From NCBI RefSeq assembly GCF_009758205.1, contig NZ_WRXN01000004.1, positions 186,001 to 250,000 on the forward strand: a stretch of DNA of 64,000 nucleotides, written 5' to 3'. Numbering within the stretch: the first letter of the stretch is position 1; each line of letters opens with the position of its first letter. The notes beneath the pieces are model-generated. The model searched no databases. It saw only the letters and a program-made list of their open reading frames with translations, and had not been told where the DNA came from. Made by a program: the position numbers and the translations under genes. The DNA is from Chitinophaga tropicalis (GTDB lineage: Bacteria > Bacteroidota > Bacteroidia > Chitinophagales > Chitinophagaceae). Positions 16,992 through 26,041 of the stretch are shown here, piece after piece.

Positions 16992-19900
16992 TTAAAACTG
17001 GACGTTCAGGCCCATGTTAAAGGTTTTTGTAAGCGGATAGATATATCCCATGCTGGCTTTTGCTTCGTCAGACATTTCAGGGTCTATACCTTTCATGACC
17101 TGGGTATCCCAGGTGAGCAGGTTGTTGCCATTTGCGTAGATCCTGATGCTGTTGATATGCGCTCTTGCAAGCAAACGCCTGTTCTGTACGGAATAACCTA
17201 TTTCCAGGTTCTTAAGCCTTTTGAAGTCGTTCGGTTTCAGCCAGAAATTGCTAAAAAGGTTGTTGGGACCGGAACCTGCAAAAGAGAACTGCGGATAGGT
17301 GATCTTCTCCCCTTTCTCATACTTTTCTGGTGTCCAGTGCCCGTCGTAGTAAGGCTGGAATACAGCGCCTACGTTCTTGGCGAACGGTGTGCTGAGCACA
17401 TAGCTGGATTGCGGGAAGGAACCCTGTGCAGTACCGATGAAGAGCGCAGAGAAGTCAAATCCTTTAAAGGAGAACCCTACAGAGATGTTATAGGCTATGC
17501 GAGGCAGGTTAGAATAGCCAATGGGCACCATGTCCTGGTTGTTGATAATACCATCTCCGTTTATGTCCCTGTACCTGACATCGCCCAGTCTTGCGTTGTT
17601 GCCATTGGTATTGTAGGGACGGTTATTCAGCTCTTTCTGTGTATTATAGAATCCGTCAGTTATATAGCCTTTATACTGGCCGATGGAATAACCGGTCTGG
17701 TTCATCCATTTATAGGCGTAAGGCGGTTCAGCCATTTCTTCTATTGTATTCTTAGCATAGGAGAAATTGCCTTTCAGGAAGTAAGTTACCTTACCTATTT
17801 CATCATTCCAGCCCAGTTCTATTTCGTATCCTTTGTTGCTCACTTTACCTGCGTTGGCCGGAGGTACGTTGCCGGAAGGCACGCCATAGGTAGCGGGTAT
17901 GGTCCCTAATGTTACAAGTATGTTGTTACGGTTTTCCTTAAACAGGGTACCGGTAACAGCTAAGCGGTCGCTAAGGAATTTCAGGTCTGCCGAGAGGTTG
18001 AGCTTTTTGGCTCTTTCCCAGGTAACCATGGGGTTGCCCAATGCTGTTTCTGTAGAGCCGCTGTAGGAAGGATTGGAGCTGGAGCCATTGCTGTTACCAA
18101 AGTAGTAACCCGTTCCGGAGCCCCAGGAGTTAGGCAGGTAGAGGTAGCGGCGGTTGCCCATCTGGTCGTTACCTACTTCGCCATAGGAGCCTCTGAGTTT
18201 TACCCAGGTTACCCATTTATTTTCCGGGAAGAAGGATTCGCGGGATACTATCCATCCGCCGGAAACGGCAGGGAAATAGCCGAAGCGCCTGCCGGGGGCG
18301 AAGTTCTCTGTACCGTTCAGGCCCATGCTGAATTCAAGGAGGTAGCGCTCGTCAAAGTTGTAGGTAGCGCGGCCAACCAAACCCATCAGACCAGATGGCG
18401 TGTTGAATGCCATACTGTTGGCGGTATATTTCTGTGCGTTGCCTAATGCCAGCATTGTTACGTTATGCTTGCCAAAACTCCGCTGGTAGTCGATAGACGC
18501 TTCGAGGTATACTTTACGCCAGGAGCCGTTGCCCCAGTTGTCTGATGTGGATGAAGGGCTTAGCTGTCCGCCTACCATTATAATATTGTTCGGATCAGCG
18601 GGATCTCTCATGGCGCTGTACAGCGGTATACTGTTCTGGCGGTAGAAGCCTTTCGTATAGCTATCGTCGTAAGCAACTTTACCGCTTACTGTCAATCCCT
18701 GGGTGAGGTAATCCATCTGGTGACGGAGGTTCACTGTGCTGGTGAGGGTGGTTACGTACTGGGTAACAACACTGGATGCCAGCAGGGATGTGAGCGGCGC
18801 TACTCCGCTGCCGCCTTTGGATACAAGCGGATTGATACCATCGCCGGAAGTGCCAATGAAGCCATTCACCAGTTTACCGTTCACTATACCGGGGCCGATA
18901 AACGGAGCGCCTTCCAGGATGTTCTGGATGAGCAGCTGGTACCTGTCGCCCAGGTTGGAAGGGGAATACCCTCCTGTCGGGAAGCGGGATACAGATGATT
19001 GTCCTGCCAGGTTCACGCTGATCTGGAAGTTGCGGAATACGTCTATATCGAAATTGGAGCGGAAGTTATAGCGGCGGTAGTCTGAGTTGGTATTGGAGCC
19101 CCCGTAGCTGGTATTGGCCAGGATACCTTCCTGGTGGAAATGCCCCAGGGATGTAAAGTATTTTACTTTATCGGAGCCACCGGAAACGTTCAGGTTATAT
19201 TGCTGCTGCTTGCCTGTGCCGCCGAACATTTCCTTGTAATAGTTGTGTGAGGTATAGTATAGCGCAGGGCTGTTCAGCAATGACTGTTTCTCTGATTCAG
19301 ACAGGCTCATTGCATTTACTTCCTCCGGAGTATAATCCCTGTTGTTCTTAAATTTCCAGATCTCATCATCTGTGAACAGGAGGTTATCGAAGCTGTTATT
19401 GCCTACTGTCTGTGCGTTCCTTACGCCTTCATTCCTGAACAGTGCGTATTCATAGGAGCCCAGGATAGGCAGAACGGAAGTGGCTTTGGTGTAACCGCTG
19501 TTGGCAGTGAAGCCGAAAACAGGTTTATTCAGCTTTCCTCTTTTTGTAGTTACGATGATAACGCCGTTGGCGCCACGAATACCATATACTGCTGTAGCGG
19601 AGGCATCTTTCAGTACGCTGATGTTCTCGATCTCGTTAGCGTCCATGGCGTTCAGTACTACGTAAGGCTGTTCAGCCGGTTGTTGTACACCATCTATTAC
19701 AATGAGCGGGTCTTTACCGTTCAGCGTTGCTATACCGCGTATTCTTATACGCGTAGCATTCTGTCCGGGCTCTCCGCTGGCCTGTACGCCGCTGATACCG
19801 GATGCGCGGCCTATCAGCATATTGGAGATGTTGGAGACGGGTGTGGCTACAAGGTCTCCCCCGCTGACAGTAGATATAGCGCCGGTTACGGTAGGGGCTT

Positions 19901-20267
19901 TCTGCTTTCCGTAGCCTACTATCACTACTTCTCCCAATGCTTTGTCTTCCGTTTCCAGGTTCATGTTGATCAGTTCACGTCCGATTACGCTGACTTCCCT
20001 GCTTTTGTAACCAATGAAAGAGAAGATAAGTGTGCCATCAGGAGGGACTGTCAGTGAGAATTTCCCGTTCTCATCTGTCTTTGCGGCCACTTTGGTGTTG
20101 TTCTTCAGGTAAACGCTAACGCCAATCAGCACTTCCGATCCGGAAGTGACGGTACCCTTTACCGTAACAGGCGGGGGTGCCTGGGCGTAGATGCTCCCGA
20201 CAGGGAGAAAGATCAACAGAACGACGACTACGCAATTGATCCAATCACGTAAGATGCGGTGTTTCAT
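16992..20267 (-). CDS. SusC/RagA TonB-dependent receptor, full form
   Basis: The 1091-residue protein has a signal peptide (ends GSIYAQ), a carboxypeptidase-regulatory-like domain (about 33-110, VKGTVTSGSEVLIGVSV onward), a TonB-box-like VVIGYGKQ, the plug domain (IGRASGISGVQASGEPG, RIRGIATL, LIVIDGVQQP, VLKDASATAVYGIRGANG) and a long beta-barrel with the GYFPAVSGGWIVSRE strand pair. This is the standard build for SusC proteins of about 1000-1100 residues. It is the first gene of the six-gene minus-strand operon, so its promoter should control the whole set. No ECF sigma/anti-sigma pair or hybrid two-component regulator lies next to it. Confidence 0.95.
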   Translation of the reverse strand: MKHRILRDWINCVVVVLLIFLPVGSIYAQAPPPVTVKGTVTSGSEVLIGVSVYLKNNTKVAAKTDENGKFSLTVPPDGTLIFSFIGYKSREVSVIGRELINMNLETEDKALGEVVIVGYGKQKAPTVTGAISTVSGGDLVATPVSNISNMLIGRASGISGVQASGEPGQNATRIRIRGIATLNGKDPLIVIDGVQQPAEQPYVVLNAMDANEIENISVLKDASATAVYGIRGANGVIIVTTKRGKLNKPVFGFTANSGYTKATSVLPILGSYEYALFRNEGVRNAQTVGNNSFDNLLFTDDEIWKFKNNRDYTPEEVNAMSLSESEKQSLLNSPALYYTSHNYYKEMFGGTGKQQQYNLNVSGGSDKVKYFTSLGHFHQEGILANTSYGGSNTNSDYRRYNFRSNFDIDVFRNFQISVNLAGQSSVSRFPTGGYSPSNLGDRYQLLIQNILEGAPFIGPGIVNGKLVNGFIGTSGDGINPLVSKGGSGVAPLTSLLASSVVTQYVTTLTSTVNLRHQMDYLTQGLTVSGKVAYDDSYTKGFYRQNSIPLYSAMRDPADPNNIIMVGGQLSPSSTSDNWGNGSWRKVYLEASIDYQRSFGKHNVTMLALGNAQKYTANSMAFNTPSGLMGLVGRATYNFDERYLLEFSMGLNGTENFAPGRRFGYFPAVSGGWIVSRESFFPENKWVTWVKLRGSYGEVGNDQMGNRRYLYLPNSWGSGTGYYFGNSNGSSSNPSYSGSTETALGNPMVTWERAKKLNLSADLKFLSDRLAVTGTLFKENRNNILVTLGTIPATYGVPSGNVPPANAGKVSNKGYEIELGWNDEIGKVTYFLKGNFSYAKNTIEEMAEPPYAYKWMNQTGYSIGQYKGYITDGFYNTQKELNNRPYNTNGNNARLGDVRYRDINGDGIINNQDMVPIGYSNLPRIAYNISVGFSFKGFDFSALFIGTAQGSFPQSSYVLSTPFAKNVGAVFQPYYDGHWTPEKYEKGEKITYPQFSFAGSGPNNLFSNFWLKPNDFKRLKNLEIGYSVQNRRLLARAHINSIRIYANGNNLLTWDTQVMKGIDPEMSDEAKASMGYIYPLTKTFNMGLNVQF

Positions 20268-20534
20268 AAATGGAATTGGCTTTTGTGTTGGTTGAACAAA
20301 ATGTTTTCACAAATACAGGAGAGAAAAAATCATGGGTATACAGTACTATCCGGGGCAGTACCATCCCCGGCATGTCTTGTAACGTAATCGTTTACGTAAT
20401 ATAGTTATAGAGTTCCCTCACCCGTAACGGTGGCAAATTATTACTAAAATGCAGGTGGGGGTTTACCCTTTTTCGCTAATATTAACCGGATTTTAGCTAA
20501 TGTCATCTTGACAATTATAAGAGGGGGAATTGGG
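20268..20534. other. Promoter region of the Sus-like operon
   Basis: About 270 bases upstream of the first SusC gene hold no open frame of note. A possible -7-like TGTATTTG (read on the minus strand, about 50 bases before the start) is an imperfect match to TAnnTTTG. No clear operator repeat was seen. Confidence 0.35.
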
Positions 20535-20717
20535 AAAAAATCGCTTTGGCCTTCGGCCAAAGCGATTTTTTTGCGGGAGGCTTTATTTGGCCTGCGGCCG
20601 GCTGAAAGAATTTGTATAACGTGATTTTTTGCAAAGAAATGTTAGCCTGCGGCCCGCTAAGTAATGTAATGATTTGGACAATGCGAATTTCTGTAAAGAG
20701 ATGTTGGCCGGCCTGCA
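20535..20717 (+). repeat. Composite intergenic repeat, copy 3 (perfect-stem head plus GC palindromes)
   Basis: The head (20535-20572) pairs perfectly: A-run, TCGCTTTGGCC, TTC, GGCCAAAGCGA, T-run. GC palindromes follow at about 20589-20602 and 20646-20658, with a third part at 20705-20717. It lies between two minus-strand genes, 148 bases past the end of the lipoprotein gene, yet still has the + orientation (head left, tail right) of the other copies. Confidence 0.8.
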
Positions 20718-20719
20718 AA

Positions 20720-21574
20720 CTATTCAGTCGGATCTATCAGAACCATTTCCCCATACGTATCATTATCTGCCCGGTGCCATTCCAGGCGGGTATCATTCAG
20801 TAATTTAATACTCAGTGTATAGCTGGTCTGTCCGGTAGGTTTGAGTGTGATCTGATCTTCACCACTACCAAATTCCCAAAGACCGCTTACAATAGCCCCT
20901 GTTTCGGTAGTTGCCTGGTAGGAACCATCTGTTTTGAGTGTAAGCCTGCTGCTCATCATATTTACGGCAGGATTGGTTTTACCTGCGCGCCACAGCAGAT
21001 CTGCTGTTTCTTTCGTATAGTTCTTAATGTAAGTATCGTATTTCCAGGTATTGAAAGTGAGCATCTGTTCCCAGCTTTTCATTCTCTCTGTTTCAGGAAA
21101 TCTTTTCAGCAGTAAACCATAGGTTTTGTTATTGGTATCTTCCCATTCGAACTGGTTAGTACCCAGTAATTTTACAGTATATACGTAGGAACCTTTATTA
21201 TGTTTGATACTGATCTTCGTTTCACTATCTGTAAAAGCCCATGTGCCCTTAACAGAATCTACTGAACCGGTTACTTCCCAGTAGGTATGATCTGTATTGA
21301 ATTTTACTTTGTATGAAAGCAGGTTGAGGGTATTGTAATCACGTCCTTTCTTCCATACCATTTTAGAAGCGGCATCACTGTAAGACTGGTAATATTCATA
21401 ATATCTCCAGATACTATCTGTCAGTAAACGGGTCATTGAGCTTGTTGTATCTCCACCACCCGGGCCGGTAGGTGTAACATCATCATCGCTGTTGCTGCAG
21501 GAAACAATACCGGTACTTAAAACCGCAAACAATGCGATAACACAGGATAGATTAACAGGATAGGGCTTTTTCAT
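20720..21574 (-). CDS. Lipoprotein with two tandem lipocalin-like domains
   Basis: The 284-residue protein has a lipoprotein signal (GIVSC, Cys26), an Asp/Gly/Pro-rich linker, and two homologous halves at about 56-160 and 177-282. Matching points are WRYYEYYQSY/WKYDTYIKNY, MVWKKG/LLWRAG, LLSYKVKFNTDHTYWE/MMSSRLTLKTDGSYQA, GTWAF/GLWEF, YTVKLLGTNQFEW/YTLSIKLLNDTRLEW and KTYGLLL/DTYGEMV. Each half looks like a lipocalin-like beta-barrel. It stands alone, divergent to dnaE. No ligand or partner is apparent. Confidence 0.82.
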   Translation of the reverse strand: MKKPYPVNLSCVIALFAVLSTGIVSCSNSDDDVTPTGPGGGDTTSSMTRLLTDSIWRYYEYYQSYSDAASKMVWKKGRDYNTLNLLSYKVKFNTDHTYWEVTGSVDSVKGTWAFTDSETKISIKHNKGSYVYTVKLLGTNQFEWEDTNNKTYGLLLKRFPETERMKSWEQMLTFNTWKYDTYIKNYTKETADLLWRAGKTNPAVNMMSSRLTLKTDGSYQATTETGAIVSGLWEFGSGEDQITLKPTGQTSYTLSIKLLNDTRLEWHRADNDTYGEMVLIDPTE

Positions 21575-21663
21575 TTAACAAATATATTATATATAACTGA
21601 TACTGTGGATAAATTAGTAAGCTATCAGTTTTTATTCTGCCCGAAGTATCGGAATTTTGCTAA

Positions 21664-24600
21664 ATGATTTTTTCGCACTTACACGTTCACACACAATACT
21701 CGCTGCTGGATGGGGCAGCAGACATAAAATCGCTGTACAAGAAAGCGATGGCCAGCAACCAGCCGGCCCTGGCAATCACTGACCACGGTAATATGTTCGG
21801 GGTATTCCAGTTTGTGGCAGAGGCATATAATCATAGACTCAACCCGGAGGACCCAAAAGACAAACGACTGAAAGTAAAGCCTATAGTTGGTTGCGAATTT
21901 TACGTGGTGGAGAACCGCTTCAAACGCGCCTTCACCCGTGATGAAAAAGACATCCGTAATCACCAGGTGCTGCTGGCAAAAGATGACGAGGGTTACCGCA
22001 ATCTCATCAAGCTGTGTTCCCTGGGTTATATGGAGGGATTGTACGGTAAATATCCGCGTATTGATAAGGAACTTATCGTTCAATACCATAAAGGGCTTAT
22101 AGCCACTACCTGCTGCCTGGGCGCTTCTGTGCCCAGAGCCATCCTGAAAAAGGGAGAAGAGGCCGGTGAAGAAGAATTCAAATGGTGGCTGAACATTTTC
22201 GGGGAGGACTACTACGTGGAATTACAGCGTCATGGTATCCCTGAGCAGGAGAAAGTGAATGAATCACTGATCAAGTTCGCTACCAAGCATAATGTGAAGA
22301 TCATTGCTTCCAATGATTCCCATTATGTGGACAGGGAAGATGCCAATGCGCATGATATCCTTCTCTGTATCAATACGGGCGAAAAGAAGAGCACGCCCAG
22401 CATGAAGGATTTTTCTGACGATGATGTGGCTGTGAAGAATAAGCGCTTCGCCTTTTATAACGACCAGTTCTATTTCAAGACCACGGAAGAAATGAGCGCT
22501 CTGTTCCATGATCTTCCGCAGGCTATAGACAATACCAATGAGATAGTGGACAAGGTGCAGCTGCTGGACCTGAAAAGGGATATCCTGCTGCCTAACTTCC
22601 CTATCCCCCCTCCTTTCCTCACACAGGACCAGTACCTGCGCCATCTTACCATGGAGGGCGCCCACGCCAAATACTCGGAGATAACGCCGGAGGTGGAAGA
22701 ACGCCTGAATTTTGAGCTGCAGGTGATCGAGAACATGGGATTTGCCGGTTACTTCCTGATCGTATCTGACTTTATCAAGGCAGGGCGTGACCTGGGTGTA
22801 TTCATAGGCCCGGGACGTGGATCGGCAGCTGGTTCTGCCGTAGCTTATGCTATTGGTATCACAAACATTGACCCGATCAAGTATAATCTCCTGTTCGAAC
22901 GTTTCCTGAACCCGGAACGTAAGAGCATGCCCGATATTGATACGGACTTCGATGATGAGGGCCGTCAGAAGGTGATAGACTACGTTGTTCAGAAATACGG
23001 TAAGAACCAGGTGGCCCAGATCATTACCTATGGTACCATGGCCGCCAAAATGAGTATCAAGGACGTGGCCCGCGTAATGGACCTTCCCCTGGCAGAGTCC
23101 AATGCACTGGCCAAGATGGTGCCTGATAAACCGGGCATACAGCTGGACCGTATTTTCAATGCCCCTATAGATGAAGGTGAGAAAAGCCTGGCAGAGAAAG
23201 AAGGCCTGGGACCGGAAGACCTGGAGAACGTTAAGCGCCTGCGTGAGCTGATCAAGGGACAGGACCTGCAGGGTGAGGTATTGAGGGAAGCATGTGTACT
23301 GGAAGGGTCTGTGCGTAACACGGGTATCCATGCGGCGGGTATCATCATTGCTCCGAAGGACCTGTATGACCTGATCCCGGTGTCTACCGCCAAAGATTCC
23401 GACCTGCTGGTCACCCAGTTTGAAGGAAGTATTATAGAAAGCGCCGGCGTAATCAAGATGGACTTCCTGGGCCTGAAGACCCTTACCATCATTAAAGGAG
23501 CGCTGGAGCTGATAAAACGGAACCATGGCATTGACATCAGCATAGACGACATTCCGCTGGACGATGCTAAAACATATGAGCTTTACCAGAAAGGCGAGAC
23601 CAATGCAACGTTCCAGTTCGAGTCTCCCGGTATGCAGAAATACCTTCGAGAACTGAAGCCTGACCGTTTCGATGACCTTATTGCCATGAACGCCCTGTAC
23701 CGTCCGGGCCCGCTGGAGTATATCCCTACCTTTATACGCCGTAAGCATGGGCAGGAGGAGACTGTGTACGATCTGGCAGAAATGGAGGAATACCTGAACG
23801 ATACCTATGGTATTACGGTATACCAGGAACAGGTAATGTTGCTTAGTCAGAAACTGGCCAACTTCTCCAAAGGTGATGCGGACGTACTCCGTAAGGCGAT
23901 GGGTAAGAAACAGAAGGCGGTACTGGATAAAATGAAGAAACAGTTCATGGATGGCTGTGCCGCCAATGGCCATGATCTTAAAATATGTGATAAAGTATGG
24001 ACGGACTGGGAGGCATTTGCATCTTATGCGTTCAACAAATCCCACTCTACCTGTTATGCCTTTGTGGCTTACCAGACAGCTTATCTCAAGGCACACTACC
24101 CGGCAGAATATATGGCGGCGGTACTGAACTGCGCCAGCAACATTGAGAAGATCACCTTCTTCATGGAGGAGGCGAAGCGCATGGGCATAGACGTATTACC
24201 GCCTGATGTGAACGAGTCTTTCAAGGGTTTTGCGGTGAACAAACAGGGGCAGATCCGTTTTGGCCTGGCTGGTCTGAAAGGTGTGGGTGAAGCTGCGGTA
24301 GAAAACATCCTGGAGGAGAGGCAGAAAGAAGGTAGCTACAAGAATATCTTCGAGATGATAAAAAGGGTGAACCAGCGTGCAGTGAACAAGAAATCTCTGG
24401 AGGCCCTGGCCATGTCCGGTGCATTTGACTGTTTCCCGGAGCTGCACAGAGCCCAGTACTTCCATAAACCTGAGAATGATACTACCAGTGGCCTGGATAA
24501 GATAGTGAGGTTTGGTCAACAGGTATCTGCCGGTGCATCCAACGCTATGAGCAGTCTTTTTGGCGCGGAAGATATGCCTGATGTGGAGCCACCCAAGATC

Positions 24601-25305
24601 CCGAACTGCGATCCCTGGCCGCTTATCCTGAAGCTCAACAATGAAAGGGAGGTTACCGGTATTTATATATCCGGTCATCCGCTGGATGATTACCGCTTTG
24701 AAAGCAGGTATTACAACATGAACACCGTACAGGAACTTGTTGAATACCAGGCAGATCTGACCACTCCGGGTAATGCCCGGTCCGGCAGGGAGCGTAACTT
24801 CCGCCTGGCTGTCTATGTAACAGGCGCGCAGGAAAGAATATCCAGGAATAACCGTCAGTTTGGCATTATGACTATAGAGGACTATAGTGGTAAGTTTGAA
24901 TTTGCGTTGTGGAGTGAGGACTTTATACGTTTTGCCCCTTATCTTAAAACGGGTCTTTGCCTGTTCATTAATGGCGGGTTCAAGGCAAAACGTTTCAATG
25001 ATGCTGAGTATGAATTTAAGGTGGGCAGTATACAGCTGCTGCAGGAAGTCAAGAAGACCCATACGAAGAAAGTGGGCCTGGTCACTATGCCGAAGTTCAT
25101 TACCCGGGAGCTGGTTGATTTCCTTGTAGATAATATTTCCAAATATCCTGGTGCGAGCGAGCTGGTATTGCAGCTTATAGACAGGGATGCGGAGATGACG
25201 GTGAAAATGCACACGTTCAATAAGCATATAGAGATGAATGATGAGCTGGCGCATTTCCTTTCAAAACAGCCTGATATTGATATATGGATAGAGACGGCCA
25301 AATAG
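21664..25305 (+). CDS. dnaE: DNA polymerase III alpha subunit
   Basis: The 1213-residue protein is the replicative polymerase catalytic subunit. It has the N-terminal PHP domain (SHLHVHTQYSLLDGAAD, with H5, H7 and H9), the polymerase palm with catalytic acids in PDIDTDFDDEG (about 422-432) and KMDFLGLKTL (about 598-607), the FNKSHSTCYAFVAYQTAYLKAHYP fingers segment, a helix-hairpin-helix part (GLAGLKGVGEAAVENIL, about 867-883) and a C-terminal OB fold (about 1045-1085). The length fits the DnaE1 class. A weak -7-like box ends 4 bases before the ATG, so the mRNA may have almost no leader. Confidence 0.97.
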   Translation: MIFSHLHVHTQYSLLDGAADIKSLYKKAMASNQPALAITDHGNMFGVFQFVAEAYNHRLNPEDPKDKRLKVKPIVGCEFYVVENRFKRAFTRDEKDIRNHQVLLAKDDEGYRNLIKLCSLGYMEGLYGKYPRIDKELIVQYHKGLIATTCCLGASVPRAILKKGEEAGEEEFKWWLNIFGEDYYVELQRHGIPEQEKVNESLIKFATKHNVKIIASNDSHYVDREDANAHDILLCINTGEKKSTPSMKDFSDDDVAVKNKRFAFYNDQFYFKTTEEMSALFHDLPQAIDNTNEIVDKVQLLDLKRDILLPNFPIPPPFLTQDQYLRHLTMEGAHAKYSEITPEVEERLNFELQVIENMGFAGYFLIVSDFIKAGRDLGVFIGPGRGSAAGSAVAYAIGITNIDPIKYNLLFERFLNPERKSMPDIDTDFDDEGRQKVIDYVVQKYGKNQVAQIITYGTMAAKMSIKDVARVMDLPLAESNALAKMVPDKPGIQLDRIFNAPIDEGEKSLAEKEGLGPEDLENVKRLRELIKGQDLQGEVLREACVLEGSVRNTGIHAAGIIIAPKDLYDLIPVSTAKDSDLLVTQFEGSIIESAGVIKMDFLGLKTLTIIKGALELIKRNHGIDISIDDIPLDDAKTYELYQKGETNATFQFESPGMQKYLRELKPDRFDDLIAMNALYRPGPLEYIPTFIRRKHGQEETVYDLAEMEEYLNDTYGITVYQEQVMLLSQKLANFSKGDADVLRKAMGKKQKAVLDKMKKQFMDGCAANGHDLKICDKVWTDWEAFASYAFNKSHSTCYAFVAYQTAYLKAHYPAEYMAAVLNCASNIEKITFFMEEAKRMGIDVLPPDVNESFKGFAVNKQGQIRFGLAGLKGVGEAAVENILEERQKEGSYKNIFEMIKRVNQRAVNKKSLEALAMSGAFDCFPELHRAQYFHKPENDTTSGLDKIVRFGQQVSAGASNAMSSLFGAEDMPDVEPPKIPNCDPWPLILKLNNEREVTGIYISGHPLDDYRFESRYYNMNTVQELVEYQADLTTPGNARSGRERNFRLAVYVTGAQERISRNNRQFGIMTIEDYSGKFEFALWSEDFIRFAPYLKTGLCLFINGGFKAKRFNDAEYEFKVGSIQLLQEVKKTHTKKVGLVTMPKFITRELVDFLVDNISKYPGASELVLQLIDRDAEMTVKMHTFNKHIEMNDELAHFLSKQPDIDIWIETAK

Positions 25306-25454
25306 ATCGGCTTTTATCGATATACCTATAGAAACTATCAATAACTATGCTTTTAAAAATGCTCTAATTTGCATGGTCAAAGAGGCTTTTATAATTAAAA
25401 AATACCGGCTGTCAAAAAAGCAGTAATTTGCACCCGGTTTGATTATTGAGAGTA

Positions 25455-25462
25455 TATCTTTG
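25455..25462 (+). promoter_or_regulatory. Probable -7 box of the trxA promoter
   Basis: TATCTTTG matches the Bacteroidota -7 consensus TAnnTTTG exactly and lies 62 bases before the trxA start. TTTG motifs upstream are at spacings of 13 and 24, outside the usual 19-21, so only the -7 part is clear. Confidence 0.5.
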
Positions 25463-25524
25463 CGGACGCAAATAAATACTGATAAGGAAACAAGCTAAAC
25501 TATAATTCATAAATTTTAAATATT

Positions 25525-25842
25525 ATGGCATTAGAATTCACAGACTCAAACTTCCAGACAGAAGTGCTGAGTTCAGACAAATTGAGCGTGATAGATTTCT
25601 GGGCAGAATGGTGTGGTCCTTGCCGCGCTATAGGTCCGGTAATTGAGGAACTGTCTAAAGATTACGCCGGTAAAGTGAATATCGGTAAAGTAAATGTGGA
25701 TCATAACCCTCAGCTGTCTGTAACATATGGTATCACCAGCATTCCTGCTATCCTTTTCATTAAAGATGGCCAGGTTGTTGACAAACAGGTGGGTGCTGCT
25801 CCAAGGTCTGTCCTGGAGAAAAAGATCCAGTCTAACCTTTAA
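25525..25842 (+). CDS. trxA: Thioredoxin
   Basis: The 105-residue protein is a single thioredoxin fold with the active site WCGPC (W29-C33), preceded by VIDFWAE and followed by the cis-proline loop TSIPAILFIKDGQ near residue 75. Length and motifs are those of the classical cytosolic thioredoxin, which reduces protein disulfides using electrons from thioredoxin reductase. No signal peptide is present. It has its own promoter and terminator and appears to be monocistronic. Confidence 0.97.
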   Translation: MALEFTDSNFQTEVLSSDKLSVIDFWAEWCGPCRAIGPVIEELSKDYAGKVNIGKVNVDHNPQLSVTYGITSIPAILFIKDGQVVDKQVGAAPRSVLEKKIQSNL

Positions 25843-25863
25843 TAAATTAAGGCACTATATAGG

Positions 25864-25892
25864 AAGCCGGTTTGCTTATGCAGACCGGCTTT
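25864..25892 (+). terminator. Intrinsic terminator after trxA
   Basis: A hairpin with outer arms AAGCCGGT and ACCGGCTT, an inner TGC/GCA pair and a TTAT loop is followed by TGTTTTTAT. It starts 21 bases after the trxA stop. Confidence 0.8.
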
Positions 25893-26041
25893 GTTTTTAT
25901 ACGAAAATGAATAAGAATGCGTTATTGGGATTGGCTTTACATCTGTGATCAGTAAAAATTAATGACAGAAAACTGCCATTCGCAGATTGATATTGAATCT
26001 TATGACTATAGATTGTAACTTTAACTAATAAACCAGAACGT

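Noticed and set aside
20515-20718. 67-codon open frame on the minus strand
   Set aside because: It lies entirely within the composite repeat, has Lys/Pro-rich composition dictated by the hairpin sequence, and has no start signal.
22264-24096. 610-codon minus-strand open frame
   Set aside because: It is the antisense of dnaE; high GC at third positions of dnaE keeps the frame open. The dnaE motifs settle the strand.
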